Program-made: the position numbers and the translations under genes
Notes under the pieces: generated by a model
Database searches by the model: none
Seen by the model: the letters and a program-made list of their open reading frames with translations, nothing else
What the model was told of the DNA's origin: nothing
Shown here: positions 23,093-31,902 of the stretch, piece after piece
How positions within the stretch are numbered: position 1 is the first letter of the stretch
Layout of the letters: each line of letters starts with the position of its first letter
NCBI GenBank assembly: GCA_964406375.1
Contig: CAYORM010000022.1
Coordinates: 1 to 44,775, forward strand
DNA length: 44,775 bases
Direction: 5' to 3'
Origin: CAYORM01 sp964406375
Lineage (GTDB): Bacteria; Pseudomonadota; Alphaproteobacteria; DSM-16000; Inquilinaceae

Positions 23093-24864
23093 CGATCCAT
23101 CGGCAAAGGCTGCAGGACCTGCGCGACGAACTCCGCGCCCAGGGGCTCGACGGCTATGTGGTCGCCCATGCGGACGAGCATAACAGCGAATATACCCCGG
23201 CCTACGCCCAGCGCCTTGCCTGGCTTACGGGCTTCGACGGCTCGGCGGGGCTTGCGGTGGTGCTGCTCGACAAGGCGTCGATCTACGTCGACGGCCGCTA
23301 TACCCTGCAGGTGCGGGCGCAGGTGGATTCCGACCTCTACGAATATTGCAGCCTGAAGCGCGGGGAAGAGGCGCGCTGGATCGCGGCCAACGCCAAGGCC
23401 GGCGCGCGCATCGGATATGACCCCTGGCTTCATGGCGAAGCCTGGGTGAACGACACCGCGGATGCGCTCCAGAAGGCCGGGATCGAGCTGGTGCCGGTGA
23501 CGCATAACCCCATCGATCGCGTCTGGGCGGACCAGCCGGCACCGCCGGCATCCCCCGCCGTGCCCCACCCGGTCCAGTATGCGGGCGAGGAAGCGGCCGC
23601 GAAGCGCCGCCGCATCGGGGCAGAGATGGAGGCGGATGCGGCGGTCATCACCGCCCTCGATTCCGTCGCCTGGCTCCTCAACATGCGCGGCGGCGACATC
23701 ACCCATATGCCGGTGGCCCTTGCCTTCGCCATCCTCCACCAGGACGGCCGGGTGGATCTGTTCATGGATCCCGCCAAGGCGGGGGACGATTTGCTGCGGC
23801 ATCTCGGCAATGAGGTGAGCCTCCGTCCCAAGACCGCGTTCGCGGAAGGGCTTCGGGCGCTCGCCGGAAAGCGCGTGCTGGTGGACAAGGCGGGGACCCC
23901 CCAGGCGGTGATCCGGATCCTGCTGGATGCCGGGGCCGAGGTGGTGCGCGGGGCGGATCCCTGCGAACTCCCCCGGGCCTGCAAGAATGCCGTGGAGCTT
24001 GAAGGCGCGCGGGCGGCCCATCTGCGGGACGGCGCGGCGCTCACCCGCTTCCTCGCCTGGCTTGCCGCGGAGGCGCCGAAGGGTGCGCTCGACGAGATCG
24101 CCGCGGCCGAGCGCCTTCACGATTTCCGGCGCGAAACGGGGTGTCTCCGCGATCTCAGCTTCGATACCATCTCGGGCGCGGGGCCCAATGGCGCCATCGT
24201 CCATTACCGGGTGACGCCCGAAACCAACCGCCGGATCGAGCCCGGCATGCTGTTCCTCCTCGACAGCGGCGCGCAATATGACGACGGCACGACCGACGTC
24301 ACCCGCACCATCGCCATCGGCAAGGCGGGCGACGAGGAGCGGGACCGCTTCACCCGCGTCCTCAAGGGCCATATCGCCATCGCCACCGCCCGCTTCCCCG
24401 AAGGCACCACGGGGGCGCAGCTCGATGCGCTCGCCCGCATGCCCCTCTGGCAGGCGGGGCTCAATTATGACCATGGCACGGGCCACGGGGTCGGAAGCTA
24501 TCTCGGCGTCCATGAGGGGCCGCAGCGCATCTCGCCCGCGGGCCATGCGGCGCTGAAGCCGGGCATGATCGTGTCCAACGAGCCGGGCTACTACAAGACC
24601 GGCGCCTACGGCATCCGCATCGAGAATCTCGTCGCCGTGCGGGTCGAGATGGAAAAAGCCGAAAACGGCAAGCGCTGGCTCGGCTTCGAGACGCTGACGC
24701 GCGCGCCGATCGACCGCCGCCTGATCGACCTCAATCTCCTCACCGCCCGGGAAGTCGCCTGGCTGGACGCCTATCACGCGCTGGTCTGGCACGATATCGC
24801 GCCGCTGGTGGACGACGACACCCGGGACTGGCTGAAACAGGCAACAGCGCCGCTCGGCGCGTAA
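23089..24864 (+). CDS. Xaa-Pro aminopeptidase, long form (M24B, aminopeptidase P)
   Basis: Metallopeptidase removing an N-terminal residue preceding proline; cytoplasmic, no signal peptide. The 591 residues have the three-domain layout of long aminopeptidase P: two creatinase-type N-terminal domains, then the M24 catalytic domain. The dimetal ligands are visible in LFLLDSGAQYDDGTTDVTRT (two Asp), GTGHGVGSYLGVHEGP (His), VSNEPGYYKTGAYGIRIEN (Glu) and GFETLT (Glu). Start chosen at ATG 23089, with AGGA 6 bases upstream and an ATGA overlap with bioA; ATG 23083 adds two residues. Codon choice seems to change near the 3' end, so the join between the two sides of the window may lie within this gene. 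Confidence 0.92.
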   Translation: MTIHRQRLQDLRDELRAQGLDGYVVAHADEHNSEYTPAYAQRLAWLTGFDGSAGLAVVLLDKASIYVDGRYTLQVRAQVDSDLYEYCSLKRGEEARWIAANAKAGARIGYDPWLHGEAWVNDTADALQKAGIELVPVTHNPIDRVWADQPAPPASPAVPHPVQYAGEEAAAKRRRIGAEMEADAAVITALDSVAWLLNMRGGDITHMPVALAFAILHQDGRVDLFMDPAKAGDDLLRHLGNEVSLRPKTAFAEGLRALAGKRVLVDKAGTPQAVIRILLDAGAEVVRGADPCELPRACKNAVELEGARAAHLRDGAALTRFLAWLAAEAPKGALDEIAAAERLHDFRRETGCLRDLSFDTISGAGPNGAIVHYRVTPETNRRIEPGMLFLLDSGAQYDDGTTDVTRTIAIGKAGDEERDRFTRVLKGHIAIATARFPEGTTGAQLDALARMPLWQAGLNYDHGTGHGVGSYLGVHEGPQRISPAGHAALKPGMIVSNEPGYYKTGAYGIRIENLVAVRVEMEKAENGKRWLGFETLTRAPIDRRLIDLNLLTAREVAWLDAYHALVWHDIAPLVDDDTRDWLKQATAPLGA

Positions 24865-24875
24865 GGGAAACACCC

Positions 24876-25577
24876 ATGCTCGACAATGCCACCCGCTCGG
24901 CGCTGGAACGGATCACCACGGCCACGCTCACCACGGTGCTGCTGAAAAAAGGTCTGCGCAATGTCTGGCTGCGCGGCGCCAGGCCGCTGACGCCGCAGGC
25001 AAAACGCATCGTCGGCGAAGCCTTCACCCTGCGCTTCGTACCGGCACGCGAGGATCTCGCCACTCCGGAAAGCTGGGCGTCGCCGAAATCGACCCGCGGC
25101 GCCATCGAAGCCATGCCGGAGGGCTGCATCGCCGTGGTCGATGCCGTCGGCGTGAAGGATGCCGGCATCTTCGGCGACATCCTCTGCGCCCGCATGCGGA
25201 AACGCGGTGTCGCCGCCCTCGTCACCGATGGCGTCGTACGCGACGGCGCCGGCGTGATCGCCACCGGTCTGCCGGTCTGGTGCAGCGGCATCGCCGCCCC
25301 GCCCAGCGTGGCCGGCCTGACCTTCGTGAACTGGCAGGAGCCGATCGGCTGTGGCGGCGTCGCGGTGTTTCCGGGCGACGTGATCGTGCTGGACGGCGAT
25401 GGCGCCGTGCTGATTCCGCAGGCGCTGGTCGCGGAGGTCACCGCGCTGGCGACCGAGCAGGAGACGCTGGAAAGCTGGATCATGGGCGAGGTGGACAAGG
25501 GCGTGCCGCTGCCCGGCCTCTATCCGCCCAATGCCGAGACCAAGGCGCGCTACGAGGCGGAAAAGAAGAAGTCGTAG
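24876..25577 (+). CDS. RraA-like protein (HMG/CHA aldolase superfamily)
   Basis: Member of the RraA-like superfamily, which includes 4-hydroxy-4-methyl-2-oxoglutarate aldolases and the RNase E inhibitor RraA. The 233 residues include TATLTTVLLKKGLRNVW, VGEAFTLRFVPAREDL, GDILCARMRKRGVAALVTDGVVRDGAGV (the metal/active-site region with RDG-type Asp) and PGDVIVLDGDGAVLIP, all usual in the family. At 233 residues it is longer than RraA proper (about 160), so an aldolase or an unknown enzyme is more likely. AAGGG precedes the ATG, and it begins 11 bases after the aminopeptidase. From here on leucine is mostly CTG, unlike the biotin genes. Confidence 0.85.
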   Translation: MLDNATRSALERITTATLTTVLLKKGLRNVWLRGARPLTPQAKRIVGEAFTLRFVPAREDLATPESWASPKSTRGAIEAMPEGCIAVVDAVGVKDAGIFGDILCARMRKRGVAALVTDGVVRDGAGVIATGLPVWCSGIAAPPSVAGLTFVNWQEPIGCGGVAVFPGDVIVLDGDGAVLIPQALVAEVTALATEQETLESWIMGEVDKGVPLPGLYPPNAETKARYEAEKKKS

Positions 25578-25578
25578 A

Positions 25579-26265
25579 TCAGTTCCGCAGCCAGGCCGGC
25601 AGCCGGTTGCGCCGGCGCTGTCCGGCGCGATCGGCCATCGTCGAGCAGGCCTCGTGGTATCCCGGCGCCAGCCGGCCCGGGCGGATGCCGTGCCTTGCCA
25701 GCAGCGCATCGACATCCGAGAGCCCCGCCTCTGCCATGGCCTGCAGCAGGATATGCGCGGCGGCCGCGGCGTCGCTGTCGGCCAGATGGTGCCGCAGGGC
25801 GAAGCCGATATGCTGCGCGACGGTGGAAAGCCTGTGGTTCTCCAGATCCGGCCAGACGGCACGCGCGAGCTTCACGGTGCAGAAGAAGGACAGCGTCGGC
25901 CAGGGCTGGCCGTAATGCGTCAGCGCCGCGCGCAGCACGCCGATATCGAAGGGCGCGTTATGCGCCAGCAGCAGCGGCACGGCTTCCAGGTGCGGCAGGA
26001 GTTCATCCCAGACGGCAGGAAACTCCGGCTCGTATTCGACATCATGGGGCTGGATGCCATGGATGGCGATGAAGCCGGGATGAAACCGCATGTCATGCGG
26101 CCGGACCAGGCGATGCGCGGTCTGCAGCACCCGTCCCTCGCCGATCCAGGCCAGGCCGATGGCGCAGATGCTGCCTGGTGAGCCGCTGGCGGTCTCGAAA
26201 TCCAGGGCAATGGCGGTGGCTCCGGCCACGGCATCAAGCGGTGGGATTGCACGTTCGACCAGCAT
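25579..26265 (-). CDS. DnaQ-like DEDDh 3'-5' exonuclease
   Basis: Predicted exonuclease of the DNA polymerase III epsilon / RNase T fold. The 228 residues carry ExoI ALDFETA (catalytic Asp and Glu), ExoII LAHNAPFDIGVL (Asp) and ExoIII HHLADSDAAAAA (His and Asp), the full DEDDh set. It is not housekeeping DnaQ: the polymerase-alpha binding tail is missing. The substrate is unknown. It starts four bases before the end of ligA (stop 26270-26272, minus strand) and is transcribed after recN-ligA, so it may be a repair-related accessory. Its 3' end almost touches the convergent RraA-like gene. Confidence 0.88.
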   Translation of the reverse strand: MLVERAIPPLDAVAGATAIALDFETASGSPGSICAIGLAWIGEGRVLQTAHRLVRPHDMRFHPGFIAIHGIQPHDVEYEPEFPAVWDELLPHLEAVPLLLAHNAPFDIGVLRAALTHYGQPWPTLSFFCTVKLARAVWPDLENHRLSTVAQHIGFALRHHLADSDAAAAAHILLQAMAEAGLSDVDALLARHGIRPGRLAPGYHEACSTMADRAGQRRRNRLPAWLRN

Positions 26266-26269
26266 GTCA

Positions 26270-28405
26270 TCAACCGCCGATCAGCTTCAGCCACTCGTCT
26301 TCGCTGAGCACCGTCACGCCATGCTTCTGCGCCTCGGCCAGCTTGGAGCCGGCGCCCGGGCCGGCCACGACGTAATCGGTCTTCTTCGACACCGAGCCTG
26401 AGACCTTGGCGCCGAGGCTCAGCGCGCGCGCCTTGGCCTCGTCGCGGGTGAACTTCTCCAGGCTGCCGGTGAAGACCACGGTCTTGCCGGCCACGGGTGA
26501 GTCGGCAGACGGTTTCTCCGGCGGCACGACCTCCTTCAGCTCGCGCAGCAGATTCTCGATCACCTCGCGGCTGTGGCTACCGGTGGCGAAGGTGACGATG
26601 GCATCCGCCACCACGTCGCCCATCTTGTCGATGCTGTTGAGATCCTCCCAGGCCTCGCCGGTCCGGTCCTTCGCCGCATCCATGGCATCGAGCCATTTGC
26701 GCGGCGTTTCGTAATGCAGGGCGACCAGACGCGCGCGCTCCTGCCCGACATGGCGGATGCCCAGCGCATGGAGGAAACGGTCGAAGCCGATCACGCGCCG
26801 CTGCTCGATCGCCCGCAGCAGGTTGTTCACCGAAGTCTCGCCATAGCCTTCCTTCCTGCGCAATTCGTCGGCATGGCGCGGCAGGCGGAAGATGTCGGCC
26901 GGCTCCTTCAGCCAGCCCCATTCGTAGAAGGCGGCAATCTGCTTCTCGCCGATGCCCTCAATGTCGAAGGCGCTGCGCGACACGAAATGGCGCAGGCTCT
27001 CCATCGCCTGGGCCGGACAGCTGACGCTGCCGGTGCAGCGCCGCCGCGCCTCCGCTGCGCCGCCTTCGGTCTCGCGTTCGGCCGGCGCGCCGCAGACGGG
27101 GCATCTGGTCGGAAACTCGTAGGGCTTCGCATCCTTCGGCCGCTTTTCCAGCACCACCGAGACAACCTGCGGAATCACGTCGCCGGCGCGCTGGATCACC
27201 ACCGTGTCGCCGATGCGGACATCCTTGCGCGCGATCTCGTCCTCGTTATGCAGGGTGGCGTTCGAAACCAGCACGCCGCCGACATTCACGGGCCGGAGCT
27301 TGGCCACGGGGGTGAGCGTGCCGGTGCGGCCGACCTGGATGTCGATATTCTCCAGCAATGTCTGCGCCTGCTCGGCGGGAAATTTGTGCGCAATCGCCCA
27401 GCGCGGCGAGCGGCTGACGAAGCCGAGGCGATCCTGCCAGTCGAGGCGGTCCACCTTGTAGACGACGCCGTCGATGTCGAAGGCCAGGGTGGCGCGCCTG
27501 GACGAAATATCGCTGTAATAGGCGAGCAGCTCGTCGAGGCTGCGGCAGGCCTTCACATGCGGATTGAGCGTGAAGCCCCAGCTTGCGAGCTTCTCGCGCA
27601 CCTCCGAAAGCGTTGCGCCGAGAGGCTCCGAGGTTTCGCCCCAGCTGTAACCGAAGAAGCGCAGCGGACGTTTCGCGGTCACCGCCGGATCGAGCTGCCG
27701 CAGCGAGCCTGCCGCGGCGTTGCGCGGGTTGACCGGCACGCGGATCGCAGCCGCAGACAGGCCCTTCGCCTCACGCTCCTTCGCCAGCTTCTCCTGCTGG
27801 TCCCGGAAATCGAGAAAGTCCGCGCGGGTCATGTAGACCTCGCCGCGCACCTCCAGCACGTCGGGCCAGCCCCTGCCTTTCAGCTGGTGCGGCACGCCTT
27901 CGCGCAGGGTTCTGATATTGGCGGTAACGTCCTCGCCTTCCTGACCATCGCCACGGGTGGCGGCGCGGACCAGAATGCCCTTCTCATAGCGCAGGGCCGC
28001 CGAGAGGCCGTCGATCTTCGGCTCGGCGATCAGCACCAGCTCGTCGGATGCTTTCAGATTCAGGAAGCGGCGGATGCGATCGAGGAAATCGGCGACATCG
28101 CCTTCGGTGAAGGCGTTGTCGAGCGAAAGCATCGGCTTGGAATGCCGCACCTTGGCGAAGCCCGGCGCGGGAGCGGCACCGACGCGGCTGGATGCGCCGG
28201 CCAGGCTGGCGAGATCCGGAAACCGCGCCTCGATCTCCAGCAGCCGTCGCTTCAGCGCATCGTATTCGGCATCCGAGATGCTGGGCGCATCCTCCTGGTG
28301 GTAGCGCTTGTCATGCGCCGCGATTTCTTCTTCCAGCCGCGCATGCTCCAGCTTGGCCTGCCGGGGGCTGAGTTCCGAGACCGGCTTGGCGCGCTGCCGG
28401 CTCAT
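26270..28405 (-). CDS. ligA: NAD-dependent DNA ligase LigA
   Basis: Essential ligase sealing nicks in duplex DNA during replication and repair. The 711 residues show the Ia domain (YHQEDAPSISDAEYDALKRRL), the adenylation lysine Lys130 in EPKIDG, the zinc finger CPVCGA...CTGSVSCPAQ, helix-hairpin-helix repeats and a C-terminal BRCT domain (SPVAGKTVVFTGSLEKFTRDEAK ... LSEDEWLKLIGG). Length is slightly above the usual ~670, normal for alphaproteobacteria. Start is at 28405, overlapping the recN stop as ATGA; further upstream in frame there is only recN shadow. Confidence 0.98.
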   Translation of the reverse strand: MSRQRAKPVSELSPRQAKLEHARLEEEIAAHDKRYHQEDAPSISDAEYDALKRRLLEIEARFPDLASLAGASSRVGAAPAPGFAKVRHSKPMLSLDNAFTEGDVADFLDRIRRFLNLKASDELVLIAEPKIDGLSAALRYEKGILVRAATRGDGQEGEDVTANIRTLREGVPHQLKGRGWPDVLEVRGEVYMTRADFLDFRDQQEKLAKEREAKGLSAAAIRVPVNPRNAAAGSLRQLDPAVTAKRPLRFFGYSWGETSEPLGATLSEVREKLASWGFTLNPHVKACRSLDELLAYYSDISSRRATLAFDIDGVVYKVDRLDWQDRLGFVSRSPRWAIAHKFPAEQAQTLLENIDIQVGRTGTLTPVAKLRPVNVGGVLVSNATLHNEDEIARKDVRIGDTVVIQRAGDVIPQVVSVVLEKRPKDAKPYEFPTRCPVCGAPAERETEGGAAEARRRCTGSVSCPAQAMESLRHFVSRSAFDIEGIGEKQIAAFYEWGWLKEPADIFRLPRHADELRRKEGYGETSVNNLLRAIEQRRVIGFDRFLHALGIRHVGQERARLVALHYETPRKWLDAMDAAKDRTGEAWEDLNSIDKMGDVVADAIVTFATGSHSREVIENLLRELKEVVPPEKPSADSPVAGKTVVFTGSLEKFTRDEAKARALSLGAKVSGSVSKKTDYVVAGPGAGSKLAEAQKHGVTVLSEDEWLKLIGG

Positions 28406-30084
28406 GCTTCCTGACCGGCCAGCAGGCTGTCGGCGGCGGCACGCGCCGCGTCGGTGACGGTCGCGCCGGCCAGCATGCGGGCGATCTCCTCGCGGCGTTC
28501 CTTCTCGGCGAGGGGCGCAACCTCGGTCAGCGTCGTGCGGCTCTTCGCCGAACCTGCTTCGCGCTTGGCGATGCGCCAATGCTGGCCGCCTCTGGCCGCC
28601 ACCTGCGGCGAATGGGTGACGACGAGGACCTGGACCTTCTCGGCAAGGCGCGCCAGACGTTCGCCCACGGCAGCCGCCGTCGCACCGCCCACACCGCGAT
28701 CAACCTCGTCGAAGATCAGGGTACCGGCCGTGCCGCGGCCGGCCAGCACGACGCGCAACGCCAGCATGAAGCGGCTCAGTTCGCCGCCGGAGGCGATCTT
28801 CGCCAGCGAGCCGGGCGCAGTACCCGGGTTGGTCGCGGCAAGGAACTGCACGCGGTCGGCGCCCTCGGCGCTCCACTGTTCCGGCGGCAAGGCCTCTACC
28901 GAGGTGGTGAATTTCGCCGCGCCGAGTTTCAGCGGGCCCAGTTCGGCCATCACGGCCTTGTCGAGTTTCGCGGCTGCCTTGCGGCGGGCGGCCGAGATGG
29001 CCTCGGCCTTCGCCTGATAGGCGGCCTTCGCCTCCGTCGCCTGCTTCTGCAGCCGGCCGAGCGAGGCGGACTGGTTGTCGATCAGCGCGAGGCGCTCGGC
29101 ATATTCCTCGGCGAGTCTCGCCAGCCCGTCGACCGGCACGTTGTGCTTGCGGGACGCGGCACGCAGCGCGAAGAGGCGCTCTTCCACCTTCTCCAGCTTC
29201 TGCGGATCGAGATCGAGATCGCGGGCCGTGCTCTCCAGCAGGGAAGCCAGCTCGCCCGCCTGCACCAGCAGCTGATCGGCCAGCTGCACGACCGGATCGA
29301 GCTTGCCGGCCGCCTTGTCGGCGACGCGTTCCAGCGCACGCAGGCAGGCCCGCAGCCGCGCATCGACGCCGCCGCCCTGCTCCAGCGCACTCTGCGCTTC
29401 CTGCATGGCCGTTGCGAGTTTCTCGCCGGCCTGCAGCATGCTGCGCTGTGCGGCCAGTTCCTGCTCCTCGCCCTCGCGCGGCTTCAGGTCTTCCAGCTCG
29501 GCCACGACATGGCGTAGGAAGTCCTCCTCGCGCTTCGCCTGCTCGGCAGTCTGCGCGGCCTGTGCCAGGGCGGCCTCCGCATCGCGCATCGCCTGATAGG
29601 AGGCGCGCAGCCCGGCGACTTCTTTCTCCAACCCGGCATATTCATCCAGCAGCGCCCGATGCACGGTGGCATCGGTCAGGCCCTGCTCGTCGTTCTGGCC
29701 GTGGATCTCCACCAGCATGTCGCCGACCCGGCGCAGCAGCGCAACACTGACCGCCTGGTCGTTGATGAAGGCGCGGCTTTTGCCGTCCTGGCTCAGCACC
29801 CGGCGCAGCACCAGTTCGTCGCCGGCCTCGAGCCCCTGCTCTTCCAGGATGGCATGGACCGGATGCTTCTGCGGCAGATCGAAGCTCGCGGTCACCGAGC
29901 CCTGGCTGGCGCCCATGCGCACGAGGCTGGCATCGGCGCGGCGGCCGAGCGCAAGTCCCAGAGCATCGAGCAGGATGGATTTGCCGGCACCGGTTTCGCC
30001 GGTCAGCACGCCGAGACCGGGGCCGCAGTCAAGATCGAGGCGTTCGATCAGGACAATGTCGCGAACGCCCAGCGATGTCAGCAT
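28402..30084 (-). CDS. recN: DNA repair protein RecN
   Basis: SMC-like ATPase acting in double-strand break repair. The 560 residues have the Walker A GETGAGKS (29-36), a long central coiled coil (about 150-380 with EAEAALAQAAQTAEQAKREEDFLRHVVAELEDL and more), the ABC signature region IASGGELSRFMLALRVVL and Walker B TLIFDEVDRGVGG. Length is typical. It lies between bamD upstream (30112) and ligA downstream, all minus strand: bamD-recN-ligA is a conserved alphaproteobacterial order that usually continues from lpxC. Confidence 0.98.
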   Translation of the reverse strand: MLTSLGVRDIVLIERLDLDCGPGLGVLTGETGAGKSILLDALGLALGRRADASLVRMGASQGSVTASFDLPQKHPVHAILEEQGLEAGDELVLRRVLSQDGKSRAFINDQAVSVALLRRVGDMLVEIHGQNDEQGLTDATVHRALLDEYAGLEKEVAGLRASYQAMRDAEAALAQAAQTAEQAKREEDFLRHVVAELEDLKPREGEEQELAAQRSMLQAGEKLATAMQEAQSALEQGGGVDARLRACLRALERVADKAAGKLDPVVQLADQLLVQAGELASLLESTARDLDLDPQKLEKVEERLFALRAASRKHNVPVDGLARLAEEYAERLALIDNQSASLGRLQKQATEAKAAYQAKAEAISAARRKAAAKLDKAVMAELGPLKLGAAKFTTSVEALPPEQWSAEGADRVQFLAATNPGTAPGSLAKIASGGELSRFMLALRVVLAGRGTAGTLIFDEVDRGVGGATAAAVGERLARLAEKVQVLVVTHSPQVAARGGQHWRIAKREAGSAKSRTTLTEVAPLAEKERREEIARMLAGATVTDAARAAADSLLAGQEA

Positions 30085-30111
30085 GGTCTGCCCGCCCGGC
30101 GCGGCATGCGC

Positions 30112-30963
30112 TCAGAAGATGGAATTCCAGGCCCGGCCAAGCCAGGACTTTTTCTCTGCCGGTTTCGATGCCGTCGGCACTTCCTGGCCGGTGACGAGCG
30201 TATAGGTGTCCACATACCACTCGCTGCCCGGATAGTTGTATCCGAGCACGGCAGCGACGTTCTGCGCCTCGTCGATCACGCCGAGCGACATATAGGCTTC
30301 CGCAAGGCGATGCAGCGCTTCCGGTACATGCATCGTGGTCTGGAACTTCTCGATCACCGTCTTGAAGCGGTTGATTGCGGCGATGTACTGGCCCTGCCGC
30401 AGATAGTAGCGGCCAATCGTCATTTCCTTCCCGGCAAGGTGATTGCGGGTGAGATCGATCTTGAGCCGCGCGTCGCGCGCGTATTCGCTGGTCGGATAGC
30501 GCCGAACCACTTCCTCGAGCGCATTCAGCGCCTGCTGCGTGATCTTCTGGTCGCGACCGACATCGGTGATCTGCTCGTAATAGCTGACCGCGATGAGATA
30601 ATAGGCGTAGGCTGCATCCTTGTTGCCCGGATGCAGCTGCAGGAAGCGTTCGCAGGCCGAGATCGCCTCGACATACTTGTTGTTCTGGTAATAGGCGTAG
30701 GCCGCCATCAGCTGGGCCTTGGTGGCCCAGACCGAATAGGGATGCTGGCGTTCGACCTCATCGAAGCCGTAGGCCGCGGCTTCCCACTCTCCGGCCGCCA
30801 CGGCATCCATGGCGTTGTTGTAAAGGTCCTCGACCGGCCGCTCCACATACGGGGGTTCGCTGGTGCCGCTACAGGCAGCCAGCAGGAGAATCAGTCCCAG
30901 ACCGGCAATGGCCCGACGGGCGTTCCGGTCGATGCGCGGCGAATCCAGACAGAACATCGGCAT
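30112..30963 (-). CDS. bamD: Outer membrane assembly lipoprotein BamD
   Basis: Essential TPR lipoprotein of the BAM complex that inserts beta-barrel proteins into the outer membrane. The 283 residues start with a signal peptide and lipobox LLAAC (Cys31), followed by about five TPR repeats: DLYNNAMDAVAAGEWEAAAYGFDEVERQHPYS, then LMAAYAYYQNNKYVEAISACERFLQLHP, YYLIAVSYYEQITDVGRDQK (BamD hallmark) and IGRYYLRQGQYIAAINRFKTVIEKF. Start taken at ATG 30963; 30957 and 31023 are possible, and none has a strong ribosome site. Twenty-seven bases upstream of recN. Confidence 0.96.
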   Translation of the reverse strand: MPMFCLDSPRIDRNARRAIAGLGLILLLAACSGTSEPPYVERPVEDLYNNAMDAVAAGEWEAAAYGFDEVERQHPYSVWATKAQLMAAYAYYQNNKYVEAISACERFLQLHPGNKDAAYAYYLIAVSYYEQITDVGRDQKITQQALNALEEVVRRYPTSEYARDARLKIDLTRNHLAGKEMTIGRYYLRQGQYIAAINRFKTVIEKFQTTMHVPEALHRLAEAYMSLGVIDEAQNVAAVLGYNYPGSEWYVDTYTLVTGQEVPTASKPAEKKSWLGRAWNSIF

Positions 30964-31297
30964 GGAAAGTGTCTCGCATGGGGCTTGGGCAAAATCAAGC
31001 TGGGCCGGCGATTCCCCTGCCATAACTCCCGGTAACCGCGAGCCTTTTTCCCGGAGATGGCGCGCAGCTCCGGTTATGTCCGTATAATTGTTCGGCTTTT
31101 TCCCCGATCGGAGAACCTATACTTCTGAACGATTTTCTCCCCGGAGGAATTCGCCTATTAGAGGTAGTGATACCCGGGTTTGGACGGTTCCGGCATTTGG
31201 TTAATCCCGCCGAGCGGGTGCCTTGTCAGGCCGCCGGACCTGCCCCAAGTAATCAACGGGCAATGAAATCGACTGTTTACGCCAAGAGGTGCCATCC
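30964..31297. other. Intergenic region between bamD and the XRE regulator
   Basis: About 330 bases with no convincing gene. It must hold divergent promoters for bamD and the XRE gene. A perfect TATAAT lies at 31083-31088 but has no -35 at 17 bases. TTGTCA is the best plus-strand -35-like hexamer near 31225, without a good -10. GGAGG at 31143-31147 has no start codon at a sensible distance. I see no terminator or clear operator. Confidence 0.5.
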
Positions 31298-31696
31298 ATG
31301 GGGAAAATCGCTACCCGCGTTGACGAATATGTAGGTGAGCGTATCCGCGCCCGCCGGACCGAGCTGGGCCTGACCCAGGAGGAACTCGCCAATTCGCTGA
31401 AGATTTCCTACCAGCAGGTGCAGAAATACGAGACCGGCGCCAACCGCGTCAGCGCCGGCCGGCTGTTCGAGGTCGCCCAGCGCCTCCAGGTCGACATGGC
31501 CTATTTCTTCGAGGGTCTGGAGACCAAGCTGGAGAGCAAGCCGCTGGAGCATGGCGGCAAGAACCGCTCCACCATTGAGCTGGTGCGCAACTTCAGCGAT
31601 ATCGAGGACACCAGCATCCGGTCGGCGGTGGCCGGCCTGATCAAGAGCATCGCCGGCCGCTACAAGGAAGGCGAAGTCGTCACCTCCGGCGACTGA
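31298..31696 (+). CDS. XRE-family helix-turn-helix transcriptional regulator
   Basis: Small Cro/CI-type DNA-binding protein. The 132 residues have the helix-turn-helix at about 10-65 (YVGERIRARRTELGLTQEELANSLKISYQQVQKYETGANRVSAGRLFEVAQRL), then DMAYFFEGLE and a C-terminal helical part (ELVRNFSDIEDTSIRSAVAGLIKSIAGRY). Proteins of this plan are common and conserved in alphaproteobacteria. Start at ATG 31298, with AAGAGG 8 bases upstream; the frame is open to a GTG at 31289, which lacks a site. A strong terminator follows at 31724-31755, so it is monocistronic. Targets are unknown. Confidence 0.92.
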   Translation: MGKIATRVDEYVGERIRARRTELGLTQEELANSLKISYQQVQKYETGANRVSAGRLFEVAQRLQVDMAYFFEGLETKLESKPLEHGGKNRSTIELVRNFSDIEDTSIRSAVAGLIKSIAGRYKEGEVVTSGD

Positions 31697-31723
31697 CCGC
31701 CGCCTGAACCGGCAAGCATTCGG

Positions 31724-31755
31724 AAAGCCCCGCTCCGGCGGGGCTTTTCTTTTTC
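31724..31755 (+). terminator. Rho-independent terminator after XRE gene
   Basis: AAAGCCCCGC (31724-31733), loop TCCG, GCGGGGCTTT (31738-31747), then a T-tract with one C. It starts 27 bases after the XRE stop. Confidence 0.92.
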
Positions 31756-31902
31756 CAGCAACGGCCTGCGGATTGGCGCGGCGAATCGCGGGTTTCCGCG
31801 CCCCCTACCATATTCATGGTGTTTGGCGACATATCCTGCCCTGATAGGGTCCCTCCCAGTCCCGCCACCCCTAGGGGTAATCGCATGAAACTGGAGAGGC
31901 AG

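Noticed and set aside
31143..31192. Possible leader peptide after GGAGG at 31143
   Set aside because: No ATG, GTG or TTG at a sensible distance; only an ATT could start it.
31276..31292. Sigma-54 promoter-like TGGCAC...TGGCG on the minus strand
   Set aside because: GG and GC elements are one base off the required spacing.
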